Assembly: GCA_051004815.1 (NCBI GenBank)
Contig: JBPCJY010000130.1
Span: 1-34,574, forward strand
From: JBBQXY01 sp051004815
GTDB lineage: Bacteria > Chloroflexota > Ktedonobacteria > Ktedonobacterales > Ktedonobacteraceae
Reading direction: 5' to 3'
DNA length: 34,574 nucleotides
Shown: one piece after another, positions 24,651 to 31,920 of the stretch
Position numbering within the stretch: the first letter of the stretch is position 1
Layout of the letters: the number at the start of each line of letters is the position of its first letter
Translations under genes and position numbers: made by a program
The notes under the pieces: model-generated
What the model saw: only the letters and a program-made list of their open reading frames with translations
The model's database searches: none
What the model was told of the DNA's origin: nothing

Positions 24651-25579
24651 AGGATTTTTGCCTCTAAATCATCTTCAAGTTCATCGAGTTCGCGTGTCCA
24701 CAAGTCTTCGCTTAAGTATTTCCAACCGCCATCAGCGAGGATGACAACGATCTTTCCGCTTTCCATGCTTGACGCGACCCGTAAAGCTCCATGCAGGGCG
24801 GCCCCACAGGAGGGGCCAGCAAAGATACCTTCTTGATCTTTGAGTTGGCGCGTGCGGCGTATGGCATCGACGCTCATCACCAGTATCTTGGCATCAATTA
24901 AGGATTGATTCAAAACAGGCGGCACAAAACCATCCTCAAGGCTGCGCAGACCCTGCACACCATCGCCCTGGAGTGGCTCGGCGGCCACTATTTTAATGGC
25001 TGGATTGTATTCTTTCAGGCGACGGGCGTTCCCTGTGATGGTACCGCCGGTGCCGAGACCCGCGACGAATACATCTACGTCGGGGAGGTCTTGGATGATC
25101 TCAAGTGCCGTACCATCGTAGTGAGCGCGGGGGTTTGCATCATTGCCGTACTGGTAGAGCATCAGATAGCGATCATCACTCTTTGCCAGTTCTTTAGCCA
25201 GGCGCACGGCCCCATTGCTACCTCTGGTGCCATCAGAAAAAACGATGTTCGCGCCATAGAGTTCCAGCATCTGGCGACGTTCCCGCGTCACATTGTCGGG
25301 CATGACCGCTGTAAAGCGATACCCTTTGACACGGGCTATCATGGCCAGGGCGATACCTGTATTGCCACTGGTTGGCTCCAGCAGAATAGTGTCAGGCGTA
25401 ATTTTTCCGCTTGCTTCCGCATCTTCGATCATCTTTTTAGCGATACGGTCTTTGATACTGCCAGAAGGGTTGGCCCCCTCTAGCTTCGCGAAAATCCGCA
25501 CACCTGGACGCGGACTGAAGCTTTGTAGTTCCACCAGTGGCGTATTGCCAATAGTATCCAAAATGCTGCTATAGCGCAT
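24644..25579 (-). CDS. cysM: Cysteine synthase, CysM-type (PLP, fold type II)
   Basis: A 311-residue PLP enzyme with the O-acetylserine sulfhydrylase layout. The PLP lysine is Lys43 in NPSGSIKDR, and TSGNTGIALAM is the phosphate/substrate loop. GLGTGGTITG and GPSCGAALHGA complete the cofactor site. Its place between a CysO-like carrier and a Mec-like protease argues for the thiocarboxylate-dependent CysM, which in M. tuberculosis uses O-phosphoserine and CysO-COSH rather than sulfide. The final residues DLEAKILW form a C-terminal tail similar in position to the one that closes the Mtb active site (inference). GGGAG precedes the ATG at 25579. The carrier gene stops 22 bases upstream. Confidence 0.88.
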   Translation of the reverse strand: MRYSSILDTIGNTPLVELQSFSPRPGVRIFAKLEGANPSGSIKDRIAKKMIEDAEASGKITPDTILLEPTSGNTGIALAMIARVKGYRFTAVMPDNVTRERRQMLELYGANIVFSDGTRGSNGAVRLAKELAKSDDRYLMLYQYGNDANPRAHYDGTALEIIQDLPDVDVFVAGLGTGGTITGNARRLKEYNPAIKIVAAEPLQGDGVQGLRSLEDGFVPPVLNQSLIDAKILVMSVDAIRRTRQLKDQEGIFAGPSCGAALHGALRVASSMESGKIVVILADGGWKYLSEDLWTRELDELEDDLEAKILW

Positions 25580-25601
25580 AGCTATGCTCCCTGGTTAGAA
25601 A

Positions 25602-25874
25602 TTAGTGACCACCCGCCATAGCTGGTAACAAGATTACTGTATCGGTTGGGCCGACATTGGTCTCAAGTCCCTGCAAGAAACGGACATCCTGGTCATTGAT
25701 ATAGACATTGATAAAGCGACTCAAGCTCTCTTCGGGCTGAATCTGCTCCTTCAACGCGGGATACTGTTTGTATAAATCGGACAAGACCTCGGTAAGATTG
25801 CTACCCTGGGCATTGACTTGCTTCGCGCCGCCAACAGAAGACCGCAAAACGGGTGCGAGACGAACGGTTGCCAT
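25602..25874 (-). CDS. ThiS/MoaD-like sulfur carrier (CysO) with C-terminal Gly-Gly-His
   Basis: A 90-residue beta-grasp sulfur carrier. RLAPVLRSSVGGAKQV and FINVYINDQDVRFL are typical of CysO, and the C-terminus is ILLPAMAGGH. Carriers of this family normally end in Gly-Gly, whose carboxylate is adenylated and converted to a thiocarboxylate. Here a histidine codon follows (CAC at 25605-25607, then TAA), so the diglycine is capped in the primary product. QbsE and HcyS are known carriers with extra terminal residues removed by a JAMM protease. AAGGAG lies 9 bases before ATG 25874, which is chosen over a longer frame from 25922. It would donate sulfur to CysM. Confidence 0.88.
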   Translation of the reverse strand: MATVRLAPVLRSSVGGAKQVNAQGSNLTEVLSDLYKQYPALKEQIQPEESLSRFINVYINDQDVRFLQGLETNVGPTDTVILLPAMAGGH

Positions 25875-25898
25875 GGTTATTAACTCCTTATACTTGTG

Positions 25899-25924
25899 TA
25901 GTGGCGCAATGAACTGCGCCACTA
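25899..25924. promoter_or_regulatory. Intercistronic hairpin between the E1 enzyme gene and the carrier gene
   Basis: A perfect 10-bp inverted repeat, TAGTGGCGCA/TGCGCCACTA, with a 6-base loop. It begins 6 bases beyond the E1 gene stop and lies 24 bases before the carrier start. No T-run follows on the minus strand, so it is more likely an mRNA-stability or partial read-through element than a full terminator. It could allow more carrier to be made than E1. Confidence 0.5.
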
Positions 25925-25930
25925 TCGTTA

Positions 25931-27115
25931 TTATGCGGGCATTGCACAGAATTCCGCGTAGGTGGGCAGGTTCTCAGGATGCGCGTTTTCGCCGCAGGCC
26001 GGGCAATGCGGGTCGCGGTAGAGACGCAATTCGCTGAACTCTCCGGCCAGAGCATCAAAGGTCATCATACGGCCAACGAGCGGCTCACCAATACCAAGCA
26101 ATAACTTGATGGTCTCAGTGGCTTGCAACAGGCCGACTACGCCAGGAAGGACACCCAAAACACCAGCCTCGGCACAACTTGGTGCCAACGCGGCGGGAGG
26201 TGGCTCTGGATAGAGACAGCGATAGCATGGCCCCTCGTATGGTTTGAAGACGGTTAGTTGCCCTTCAAAGCGGAAGACGCTGCCATGCACAACTGGTTTC
26301 TTCGCGATCAGTGCGGCATCGTTGAGCAGGTAACGCGTGGGGAAATTATCGGTGCCATCAACGATGACATCGTAATCGGCAATGATACGCGCCACGTTGG
26401 TTTCGTCTAAGCGCTCGATGTGGGTGATAACTTTCACATCAGGGTTGAGGGCCTCGATGGTTTCTTTCGCCGACTCTGCTTTATATTGTCCGATGCGGCT
26501 CGTATTATGCAAAATCTGTCGCTGGAGATTGCTGTCGTCTACCACGTCAGCATCAATAATACCGATGGTGCCAACTCCTGCTGCCGCCAAGTAATAACCG
26601 GCAGGGGAACCAAGTCCACCAGCACCAAGCAAGAGGACACGGGCATCGAGGAGTTTGAACTGACCTTGCTCACCCACTTCTGGAATAAGCAGGTGGCGGC
26701 TATAACGGCGAGCCTGTGCATCGGTCATGGTGCGTGGTTGTATGAAAGGATAGCCACTAGCTTTCCACTGACCAAAGCCGCCCGCCATGGAGATAGCATT
26801 CTGATAGCCCATTTGCTGCAAGGTTCGGCCCGCCATCAATGAGCGCACGCCACCGGCACAGTAGAGCAGGACTGTCTTGTCTTTATCAGGCACAGCCTCT
26901 TCTATCTGCAATTCAAGGAAGCCGCGGGGAACGTGAATTGCTCCAGGGATATGCCCCTCGTTCCATTCGAGTTTCTCACGCACATCTACAACGACGACAT
27001 CCGAGTGCTCTGGCCTAACCTCATGCTGCTCTATGGCATCATGCACCTGGGACGCGGACCACTCGGGCACTTGCTGGCGTGCCTGCCGCATAATTTGACG
27101 GGAAGCTTCACCCAT
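25931..27115 (-). CDS. Rhodanese-ThiF/MoeB fusion: sulfur-carrier adenylyl- and sulfurtransferase (MoeZ-like)
   Basis: A 394-residue enzyme with a rhodanese domain at about 20-125 (active Cys86 in LLYCAGGVRS; substrate motif VDVREKLEWNEGHIPGA) followed by an E1-like domain (about 130-390). The latter has GAGGLGS (164-170), DSNLQRQI, DGTDNFPTRYLLND, zinc pairs Cys297/Cys300 (CYRC) and Cys371/Cys374 (CPAC), and SCAEAGVLGVLPG. It would adenylate the carrier tail and exchange AMP for sulfur carried on the rhodanese. Classical MoeZ/MOCS3 has the order E1 then rhodanese; here it is reversed. The start at 27115 has AGAGG upstream. It is the first gene of the four-gene operon; the AT-rich region 27116-27200 presumably holds its promoter. 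Confidence 0.9.
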   Translation of the reverse strand: MGEASRQIMRQARQQVPEWSASQVHDAIEQHEVRPEHSDVVVVDVREKLEWNEGHIPGAIHVPRGFLELQIEEAVPDKDKTVLLYCAGGVRSLMAGRTLQQMGYQNAISMAGGFGQWKASGYPFIQPRTMTDAQARRYSRHLLIPEVGEQGQFKLLDARVLLLGAGGLGSPAGYYLAAAGVGTIGIIDADVVDDSNLQRQILHNTSRIGQYKAESAKETIEALNPDVKVITHIERLDETNVARIIADYDVIVDGTDNFPTRYLLNDAALIAKKPVVHGSVFRFEGQLTVFKPYEGPCYRCLYPEPPPAALAPSCAEAGVLGVLPGVVGLLQATETIKLLLGIGEPLVGRMMTFDALAGEFSELRLYRDPHCPACGENAHPENLPTYAEFCAMPA

Positions 27116-27321
27116 TTTGCGTACCTCTCATATTGTTGATTAAGTCTATCAATTTAATTCTTATAGTTACTAACAAAAGAGTACCATGCTCGTTTTTTGT
27201 TTGTCAAGGAGGGTGAGCAGTAGTTTGCTATGCAGCTATGCTTTTGTTAGCACATTCATCATACATAACAGGTATGGACTGGAAATTATTCCGAAAACGC
27301 CTCTTATGTTGTTCCTTTCAG

Positions 27322-27466
27322 GGCTGTTGCAAAGTCGTTTTTTGCCGCCTTCGGCGGCAGGGAAGAGGGAGGAATCGGGGGAACAGCCCCCAAACCCCCA
27401 GTCAAAGGGCTTGCCGCCCTTTGCAAACCCGCTCGCACGCATGTGATTCCCAACCTTGCAACAGCC
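27322..27466. repeat. 145-bp element with GGCTGTTGCAA inverted ends (copy C, a different family)
   Basis: Terminal repeats GGCTGTTGCAA (27322-27332) and TTGCAACAGCC (27456-27466) are perfect. Inside are a hairpin GCCGCC-TTC-GGCGGC (27344-27358), a GGGGGAACAGCCCCC block and a stem CAAAGGGC/GCCCTTTG (27403-27423). The CCGCCTTCGGCGG hairpin plus G-run/ACA/C-run block also stands next to copy A (5518-5566). The rest of the 460-base gap 27116-27575 holds the tandem repeat at 27468-27503 and nothing else recognised. No transposase and no credible gene lie inside. Confidence 0.7.
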
Positions 27467-27467
27467 T

Positions 27468-27503
27468 TGATGTGCCTTGTGATGTGCCTTGTGATGTGCC
27501 TTG
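27468..27503 (+). repeat. 12-bp tandem repeat, three copies
   Basis: TGATGTGCCTTG occurs three times head to tail without mismatch, directly after the right end of the 145-bp element, with a partial GCCTTG copy overlapping that end. It lies about 70 bases before the flavoenzyme start. It may have arisen by slippage at the insertion edge; a regulator binding array is less likely. Confidence 0.75.
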
Positions 27504-27575
27504 CAAAATCTCCTGCTACCTGATAATCTGAAGAGGTGAAGCATAGCTATTGCAGTGGAACAGGAGACGAGCGTT

Positions 27576-28754
27576 ATGGCGGAAACAGCGGATATTCTCA
27601 TTATTGGCGGCGGCGTCATAGGAACCAGCATTGCCTATCACCTGGCGAAAGAGGGTAGCAGTCGTATTGTGTTGTTAGAGCGGCAGGCTATTTGCAATGG
27701 CACAACGGGTCGCTCAGGGGCTATTGTCAGGCAGCACTACTCCAACGATTTTACGATTCGTATGGCGAAGGAGAGTCTCACGGTTTTCCAGCATTTCAAT
27801 GATCTCGTGGGGGGAGATTGTGGTTTTATCACGACCGGTATGGTGGTCTTGACGAACGATGCAGGAGCAGATGCTTTGCGAGCCAACGTGAAGATGCAGC
27901 AGGCGCAGGGCGTCAACACCAAGCTCATCCGGGGCGACGAATTGAGCGATGTTGCACCTGGCTATAGCGGCGAGGGAATAGTATTGGCGTGTTACGAGGC
28001 CGATGCCGGTGTAGCTGACCCAATGGCAACCACCACTTGCTTTGCTGAGCGAGCGCGAGAACTGGGCGCAACCATTCGTGAAGGCGTTACTGTGACCCAT
28101 ATTTTAAAACAAAACGGTCGTGTAACTGGTGTGAGAACTGTTGAGGGAGATATTCGTGCGGCGAAAGTTGTGCTGGCAGCCAATGTATGGAGTGGAAGGC
28201 TGGCGCAAGGCATCGGTATTGCATTGCCTGTTACGCCAACACGACATCCTATGCTGGCCCTGCGACGTCCCAACGATTTTGGTGGACGGAGTGGTAATCA
28301 CGCCGTTGGACTTGACTTAACGCGCCAGGTATATTTGCGACCAGACCTGGGTGGTGTGACACTGGTTGGTTCAACCGAGGATGTGCTGACGGCAAGCGAT
28401 CCCGATCATTATGCACAGGGGCTTTCGGAAGAGGAAATACATCATTTTCGCGCTATGTCTGGTGAGAGTATTCCCGCGCTGGCTCGCGCTGTGCCGCGTG
28501 GAGGTTGGGCCGGTATCTACGACGATACGCCCGATTATCATCCTATCCTCGATCAATTGGCTAACTGTGAGGGTTTATACTGTGCGGTTGGTTTTAGTGG
28601 GCATGGTTTTAAGTTATCACCTGTGGTTGGGCAATGGATGGCTCAATTCATGCTGACAGGCCAGAAGCCGGTTGATATGGAACACTTTGCCTTTGAACGT
28701 TTTGCACAGGGGAAGGAGATTCGCCCACGGTATTCTTCGGGCGTGCTGGGGTAA
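27576..28754 (+). CDS. FAD-dependent oxidoreductase of the DAO (glycine/D-amino acid oxidase) family
   Basis: A 392-residue flavoenzyme. The N-terminal Rossmann motif is IIGGGVIGTSIAYHLA, then LLERQ (ribose-binding acid) and GTTGRSGAIVRQHYSN, the FAD contact typical of sarcosine/dimethylglycine oxidase-type proteins. The C-terminal flavin segment is GLYCAVGFSGHGFKLSPVVG. It should oxidise an amine or N-methyl amino acid; substrate and electron acceptor are unknown. The start at 27576 has AGGAG 9 bases upstream; seven more residues would be added from 27555 without a site. No partner subunit (such as SoxB/D or a hydrogen-cyanide synthase set) lies nearby. Confidence 0.88.
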   Translation: MAETADILIIGGGVIGTSIAYHLAKEGSSRIVLLERQAICNGTTGRSGAIVRQHYSNDFTIRMAKESLTVFQHFNDLVGGDCGFITTGMVVLTNDAGADALRANVKMQQAQGVNTKLIRGDELSDVAPGYSGEGIVLACYEADAGVADPMATTTCFAERARELGATIREGVTVTHILKQNGRVTGVRTVEGDIRAAKVVLAANVWSGRLAQGIGIALPVTPTRHPMLALRRPNDFGGRSGNHAVGLDLTRQVYLRPDLGGVTLVGSTEDVLTASDPDHYAQGLSEEEIHHFRAMSGESIPALARAVPRGGWAGIYDDTPDYHPILDQLANCEGLYCAVGFSGHGFKLSPVVGQWMAQFMLTGQKPVDMEHFAFERFAQGKEIRPRYSSGVLG

Positions 28755-29125
28755 AGTCACATTAAGAAGGTCTATCATCTCCTAGCATGCTCCCTTACCT
28801 TCGTTAGTAGAATCCATCCTATGAAGAAAAACCCTATTATCTCTATCCTCGTTTCTGGCTTGCTGGGTTTGTCTTTTAGTACTTAAATGAAGAGTTATAT
28901 GTTACACCTCACGATTGCCGTCGTTTAGAATGAGTAGAAAATATTGATTATTTTCGATTGTAAAACAAAAAGTGAAAAGCCTCTGCTGGCCTATGAGGCC
29001 GAGATGATCGCATGGATTCTCCGATATTGCTGATCGAGCATTGGTGATACGCCGACTATAGACACGATTATGTCCTTGGGCTTGACGGGCTAGATGAAGA
29101 AAGCAAAAAGAGTAAGGAGTAGGCT
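28755..29125. other. 371-base gap, possibly with a decayed membrane-protein start
   Basis: Only one thing stands out: a 21-codon plus-strand frame at 28821-28886 encoding MKKNPIISILVSGLLGLSFS plus one residue. It resembles the first helix of small TM2-domain-type proteins (which begin Lys-Asn-Pro and a hydrophobic stretch) but stops at once and has no ribosome site. It may be a gene remnant. The remainder is AT-rich and shows no repeat or RNA gene that I can recognise. Confidence 0.3.
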
Positions 29126-30064
29126 ATGTCTCAGGATCCCAACCAACGACAAGACCCGTACTCGGGCTATGGCGATGTTCCTCAATCTTCTAATCCCTAT
29201 GGAACACCACCTTCACAATCTTCACAGCCACTGCAACAGGACCCCTATGGAGCACATGCACAACCCTCTCAGCCTGCATATTATGGTTCGGTACCAGGAT
29301 ATGGTTCACAATCAAATTACGGCACACCACCAAATTACGGCACACCACCAAATTACGGCACACCGCCCAATTATGGCACACCGCCCAACTTTCAGCAGCA
29401 GAACTATGGTGCCCCATATGGCGCACTTAACTATGGTCAGCCAGGATACGGCGCACCTGTCGCCTCTGCACCGCTACCACTTGGCGAAGCTGTACGCCAG
29501 TTGCCCAATCAGTACATCAAAGTCCTGACCAAGCCATCAGTACTGACCTTTGACCAGGAGAAAGGCAAGGCTGCATGGGATATTGTGTGGATACAGTTGA
29601 TCATTCTTGCTGTTGGATTTACAGTCCTTAGTTTCTTAGTGAGTCTCATCTTTCCGGATTCAACCAGACAATCGGGTGGAGGCGCATCGTTTTTATACAT
29701 CATTGTCATACCGCTAATCTTCTTCATCGGTATGGGCCCTTACTACCTGATCGCGAAGGCATTTAAAGGTGAGGGTACATTTCTGCAGCAAAGCTACACC
29801 GCTCTTCTATTCTCAACTCCGATAGCAATTATCTTCAGTCTACTGATCTTCATTCCTCTTCTAGGTGGTATTGCTTTCTTAGCATTAACTGTCTATGCTA
29901 ACATACTCAACATCTTTTCCATTATGTCGGTGCATCGCCTCAGTGGTGGTAAGGCGACAGCAGTGGCACTTATTCCCGGAGTGGTTGGGGGGATGCTCGT
30001 CTGTGGCCTGTTTTCTGCCATCATTGCTATTCAAGCAGCTATGGCATCATCGATGAATCACTAA
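29126..30064 (+). CDS. Yip1-domain-like membrane protein with Pro/Tyr/Gly-rich N-terminus
   Basis: A 312-residue protein. The first 120 residues are low-complexity Gln/Pro/Tyr/Gly and include four NYGTPP repeats (64-87). After a conserved-looking stretch (KPSVLTFDQEKGKAAWDIVW) come about five membrane helices, including VWIQLIILAVGFTVLSFLV and IIVIPLIFFIGMGPYYLIAK. The loop FKGEGTFLQQSYTALLFSTP and the final helices match the Yip1 fold. Its role in bacteria is unknown. AAGGAG 7 bases before the ATG supports the start. The disordered N-terminus resembles that of the Tic20-like protein at 16300, suggesting a shared style of cytoplasmic tail in this organism. Confidence 0.78.
   Translation: MSQDPNQRQDPYSGYGDVPQSSNPYGTPPSQSSQPLQQDPYGAHAQPSQPAYYGSVPGYGSQSNYGTPPNYGTPPNYGTPPNYGTPPNFQQQNYGAPYGALNYGQPGYGAPVASAPLPLGEAVRQLPNQYIKVLTKPSVLTFDQEKGKAAWDIVWIQLIILAVGFTVLSFLVSLIFPDSTRQSGGGASFLYIIVIPLIFFIGMGPYYLIAKAFKGEGTFLQQSYTALLFSTPIAIIFSLLIFIPLLGGIAFLALTVYANILNIFSIMSVHRLSGGKATAVALIPGVVGGMLVCGLFSAIIAIQAAMASSMNH
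29315..29386 (+). repeat. 18-bp coding tandem repeat, four copies
   Basis: Four successive 18-base units encode Asn-Tyr-Gly-Thr-Pro-Pro. The first two are identical (AATTACGGCACACCACCA) and the last two differ at a few third positions, so the array is partly old and is kept in frame. Length variation between strains is likely. Confidence 0.85.
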
Positions 30065-30263
30065 CTTAGTTAGGGGTGCGTCCCAAATTTCGGTACCGCT
30101 GATGGCTTTAAAGCGGAACAGGTGGGTGACCTCATCCAACGATGACCTGTGGGGCGGTCCGTATACCCATAACACCGACTTTAACGTCCCGGACTGTTGA
30201 ACCACCTTGATAACAAGCCCGAGAAGTTTGTTGTAGCATCAGAAGGAAAGGAAGACAAATAGG

Positions 30264-30827
30264 ATGAATTGTTTCGCTCATCTAGAGACCAATGCTGTGG
30301 CTCAATGTTCTCGATGTCGTAAAGGAATCTGTACCGTTTGCATGCATAGTACCGATGAGGCAACATTGTGTTTCCTCTGCTACGAAAGCTTGTTGCGTGC
30401 AGAGATTGCGCGAGCTAAACGTAGTACTGTTGGGGTGTGGATCTTCACCGGAGCAATCACTCTCTATGCTGCTATTACCTCGGTCGCTAATCATGCTGGA
30501 GGCGCAATCATTCTGGTTATTCCATTGGCTTTTGCTCTCTCCTGGTGTCTCTTTTGGGGCTGGATGCCAGTATGGAAAGGATTTACAAGGATTGTTGGAG
30601 GCTGCATTATCGGACCAACGATACTTCTTTTATTCGGCTTCGTATTACTTGTTGGGATAGCTATAGTGTTTGGTGCTGGGACTGGAATACAAAGATACAA
30701 CGATGCTCGCCAGCTTGTTGCAGATGGAGACCAGATGCTGGCAGCTCTCACTCTCCATCACGGGCCTGTACAGCACATTTCAGAAAATCAAGTCAGAACG
30801 AACGGCTCGATCACTTGGAGGGAATAG
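30264..30827 (+). CDS. B-box-like zinc-binding membrane protein
   Basis: A 187-residue protein starting with a B-box-type zinc motif: CFAHLETNAVAQCSRCRKGI then CTVCMHS and CFLCYE, giving two Cys/His metal sites. A basic stretch (RAKRS) is followed by three or four membrane segments (including TGAITLYAAITSVAN, IILVIPLAFALSWCLFWGW and IIGPTILLLFGFVLLVGIAIV). Bacterial proteins with this layout are common but functionally unknown. AAGGAAAGGAAG lies in the leader before the ATG. The C-terminus shares a short sequence (GPVQHIS) with DNA just downstream, suggesting that a local duplication may have changed the gene's end. Confidence 0.7.
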   Translation: MNCFAHLETNAVAQCSRCRKGICTVCMHSTDEATLCFLCYESLLRAEIARAKRSTVGVWIFTGAITLYAAITSVANHAGGAIILVIPLAFALSWCLFWGWMPVWKGFTRIVGGCIIGPTILLLFGFVLLVGIAIVFGAGTGIQRYNDARQLVADGDQMLAALTLHHGPVQHISENQVRTNGSITWRE

Positions 30828-30860
30828 TGGCCCGTCACAGGCCTGTTCAGCGCATCTCAG
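30757..30860 (+). repeat. Diverged direct repeat around the end of the B-box-like gene
   Basis: A 28-base segment at 30757-30784 recurs at 30833-30860 with five mismatches (shared GGCCTGTnCAGC). The first copy encodes HHGPVQHIS in the gene's frame; the second would encode RHRPVQRIS in a different frame after the stop. An old 76-base tandem duplication is the simplest reading. Confidence 0.5.
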
Positions 30861-30883
30861 CTGCTATGGACATAGAGAATCAC

Positions 30884-31771
30884 ATGGACAAGCAATTACA
30901 GTATATCCAAGCTATCCACAATGTCTATCCTGATTTCACCGTTGAGACAGTGCAGTTCAATCAGCAGGGGCAATTCAATGACATTCTCCTGATTAACAAT
31001 GAGACGATCTTCCGTTTTCCGAAAACACAACGTGAGGCAACCAAGCTGGTGACGGAAACCGGGTTGTTGCGGAGCTTACAAAGACGTGTGACATTACCCA
31101 TTCCAGATCCGGTGTATCGAAGCGAAGAAAGTGCTGCCATTGGCCAAGTGTTTATGGGATATCGTCTTCTTCCAGGAGAGCCACTTTGGCCTGAAAGGCT
31201 ACACGCGTTCAAGGATGAAGAGCAACTTCAACTCGTGGCGAATCAATTGGCGACATTTCTCCGACACTTGCATACCATTCCCGCTGAGACGCTGGAGGTG
31301 AGACTGCCCGATTTTCAGGGCTGTGAAGAGTGGAGAGATCTCTATGATCGTTTCCGCAGCAAACTCTTCTCCTTTATGAGACCAAATGCGCGTTTGTGGG
31401 TGACAAAGCAGTTCGAAGACTTTCTGAGTGATGAGGCCAACTGCACCTATGCACCAGCCCTTGTTCACGGTGATTTTGGACCCAGCAATATTCTCTTCGA
31501 TGCTCGAACGAACAGCATCAGTGGAATTATTGACTTTAGCGAAGTCAGATGGGGAGATCCTGCTGTTGATTTTGCAGCTCTTCTCTGTTCTGTTTCCTAC
31601 GGGGAGCAATTTCTTGAACGCTTTGTTGTCATCTATCCTGGAATCGAGGCCGTCCTCTCAAGGGCACGGTTTTATGCCGGGACGTTTGCATTGCAGGAAG
31701 CTCTGTATGGGTTTGAAGACGGGAATCAAGAATCATTTGAGAACGGGATCGCAGAGTATCGCTTTGAATAG
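30884..31771 (+). CDS. Aminoglycoside phosphotransferase (APH)-family kinase
   Basis: A 295-residue protein kinase-fold enzyme. The N-lobe includes FNDILLINNETIFRFPKTQR (nucleotide-binding strand). The C-lobe has the Brenner motif LVHGDFGPSNILFD (catalytic Asp near 197) and the metal-binding IIDFSEVRWGDPAVDFA. The family phosphorylates small molecules such as aminoglycosides, macrolides, choline or homoserine; nothing here fixes the substrate, and resistance should not be assumed. The start is uncertain: ATG 30884 or 30866, neither with a strong ribosome site. A frame open from 30545 overlaps the preceding gene and is not credible. It lies 56 bases after that gene, on the same strand. Confidence 0.85.
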   Translation: MDKQLQYIQAIHNVYPDFTVETVQFNQQGQFNDILLINNETIFRFPKTQREATKLVTETGLLRSLQRRVTLPIPDPVYRSEESAAIGQVFMGYRLLPGEPLWPERLHAFKDEEQLQLVANQLATFLRHLHTIPAETLEVRLPDFQGCEEWRDLYDRFRSKLFSFMRPNARLWVTKQFEDFLSDEANCTYAPALVHGDFGPSNILFDARTNSISGIIDFSEVRWGDPAVDFAALLCSVSYGEQFLERFVVIYPGIEAVLSRARFYAGTFALQEALYGFEDGNQESFENGIAEYRFE

Positions 31772-31920
31772 AGAAGAAGATACAAGGCGAGAGACTTGTG
31801 GTAGAGCTAACGTAGTAATGTAGTAGGTTCGGTTCTGGATTGTATCCTTGAAACTGCAAGATTCGATACAATACAAAACGCGAACTTGATGAATTTAACC
31901 TCGATTTTAGGAGAAATGGT

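Noticed and set aside
27130..27180. Operator for a Cys/Fe-S regulator (Rrf2 type) before the rhodanese-E1 gene
   Set aside because: Only a short TTGAT/ATCAA inverted repeat is visible; it does not match a known consensus well enough to call.
27468..27503. CRISPR-like array
   Set aside because: The units are 12 bases, directly abutting and without spacers, and no cas genes are nearby; it is a simple tandem repeat.
30545..30883. N-terminal extension of the phosphotransferase
   Set aside because: The open frame overlaps the B-box-like membrane protein, has no ribosome site and shows no kinase similarity before about 30884.
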